A stretch of 64,000 nucleotides of DNA, from contig JAHDWK010000004.1 in assembly GCA_023382655.1 (NCBI GenBank), positions 24,438 through 88,437 on the forward strand, read 5' to 3'. Position numbers and translations under genes: made by a program. This DNA is from Anaerolineae bacterium (lineage in GTDB: Bacteria > Chloroflexota > Anaerolineae > Promineifilales > Promineifilaceae). Below, one piece after another: positions 63,605-64,000 of the stretch (position 1 is the first letter of the stretch; each line of letters starts with the position of its first letter). The notes beneath the pieces were generated by a model that saw only the letters and a list, made by a program, of their open reading frames with translations, searched no databases and was not told the DNA's origin.

Positions 63605-64000
63605 TATTATCCTCTCGTTATAGCCGTCGATCCTGCTCCGGCGCGGTCTTCTGCTGGTGGCTGCGGCCGCCTCTCAGCCCGATAGGGATGCTGTCCCCAC
63701 CGTTGCGCACCGGAGCCTGTCTCATTGTCTGCTGCCTTTGTCAGTTTCAAGGCCGTTGGCTTCCTACAGTTTACACCACCCAACCCTTTCATTCTTCTCA
63801 CAGAATGGATTGTACGCCGGGGGTCACGGCCGTGCGAAAAATCGCACAGCAGCCGGTGAAAACGGGCCAGTCATAGGCGGTAACTGTCGCCGGGATTGCC
63901 TGCCAAATGCAGAGTGTTAGAATGCCAATCTGCCGATTGGCCTGCACAATCTGGCGGAATTGTCTCTTTACGATATAACATTGGCCTACTATGATCGGTC
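63605..64000. other. Intergenic region with right 70-bp repeat
   Basis: It holds the right copy of the inverted repeat and one octamer (63826-63833). No gene reads through with a convincing protein; a promoter for a gene beyond the window is possible. Confidence 0.45.
63632..63701 (-). repeat. 70-bp inverted repeat, right copy
   Basis: Reverse complement begins GGTGGGGACAGCATCCCTAT and ends GCGCCGGAGCAGG. With the left copy it encloses the 62171-63604 gene. Confidence 0.88.

Overview
The window reads as chromosomal DNA of an environmental bacterium, most likely a member of the Chloroflexota (Anaerolineae-like). This is an inference from the gene mix: a DUF4388 (PatA-type) protein beside an MglA-like GTPase, a Ser/Thr kinase with an extracellular domain, many Dol-P-Man/ArnT-type membrane glycosyltransferases, Pro/Thr-rich secreted lipoproteins, a HTH-citrate synthase and an unlinked SbcC. 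No rRNA, tRNA, CRISPR array, transposase or phage gene was recognised. Coding density is high and genes lie on both strands.

Layout. 1-8.4 kb (minus strand): DUF4388 protein, MglA-like GTPase, alpha/beta hydrolase, left-handed beta-helix protein, an acyl-ACP-reductase-like oxidoreductase, a response regulator and a large multi-GAF sensor cut by the window edge. 8.7-16.2 kb: Ser/Thr kinase fused to a degenerate M14 carboxypeptidase domain, penicillin-acylase-family hydrolase and two membrane glycosyltransferases. 16.2-21.0 kb: a fatty-acid beta-oxidation pair (FadJ-like and thiolase) split by an HNH nuclease and a MazEF module. 21.2-25.1 kb: two paralogous ABC_sub_bind lipoproteins around a histidine kinase. 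25.2-35.8 kb: membrane glycosyltransferase, rhodanese, DUF302, EEP phosphatase, SbcC, an MNT/HEPN toxin-antitoxin pair, PHP phosphoesterase and an AI-2E/PerM transporter. 35.8-43.1 kb: Mfd, Pth, a peptide-type SBP and a secreted protein. 43.2-48.3 kb: triple-DsbA lipoprotein, then a DUF6065-like / HprK-like / inactive M50-like triad and a methyltransferase. 48.3-57.3 kb: surface-polysaccharide genes (GT4, GT2, phosphohexomutase, Gmd, epimerase) with TatD. 57.4-61.9 kb: two citrate synthases around a membrane-anchored MutS-family ATPase. 62-64 kb: a lipoprotein gene bracketed by a 70-bp inverted repeat.

Two genome-scale signals stand out. First, the palindromic octamer ACGGCCGT occurs about 145 times (hand count) where one or two would be expected by chance. 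It falls in all three reading frames, leaving T-A-V, (N/D)-G-R and R-P in almost every protein, and is missing from a few islands that look acquired. It resembles cyanobacterial HIP1. Second, many gene boundaries carry short self-complementary repeats built from a small vocabulary of 6-13 base words (ATGCGTG, GGTAATC, GGGAGATT, GGTGACA, GTAATTGG, TAGGCGATTT and others). They often overlap and supply the stop codon of the upstream gene, sometimes touch the start codon of the next, and in at least four places sit in frame inside a coding sequence (Mfd twice, citrate synthase, a methyltransferase-like gene).

All motif positions and counts come from reading the sequence by eye; family names come from recognised motifs, not from database searches.
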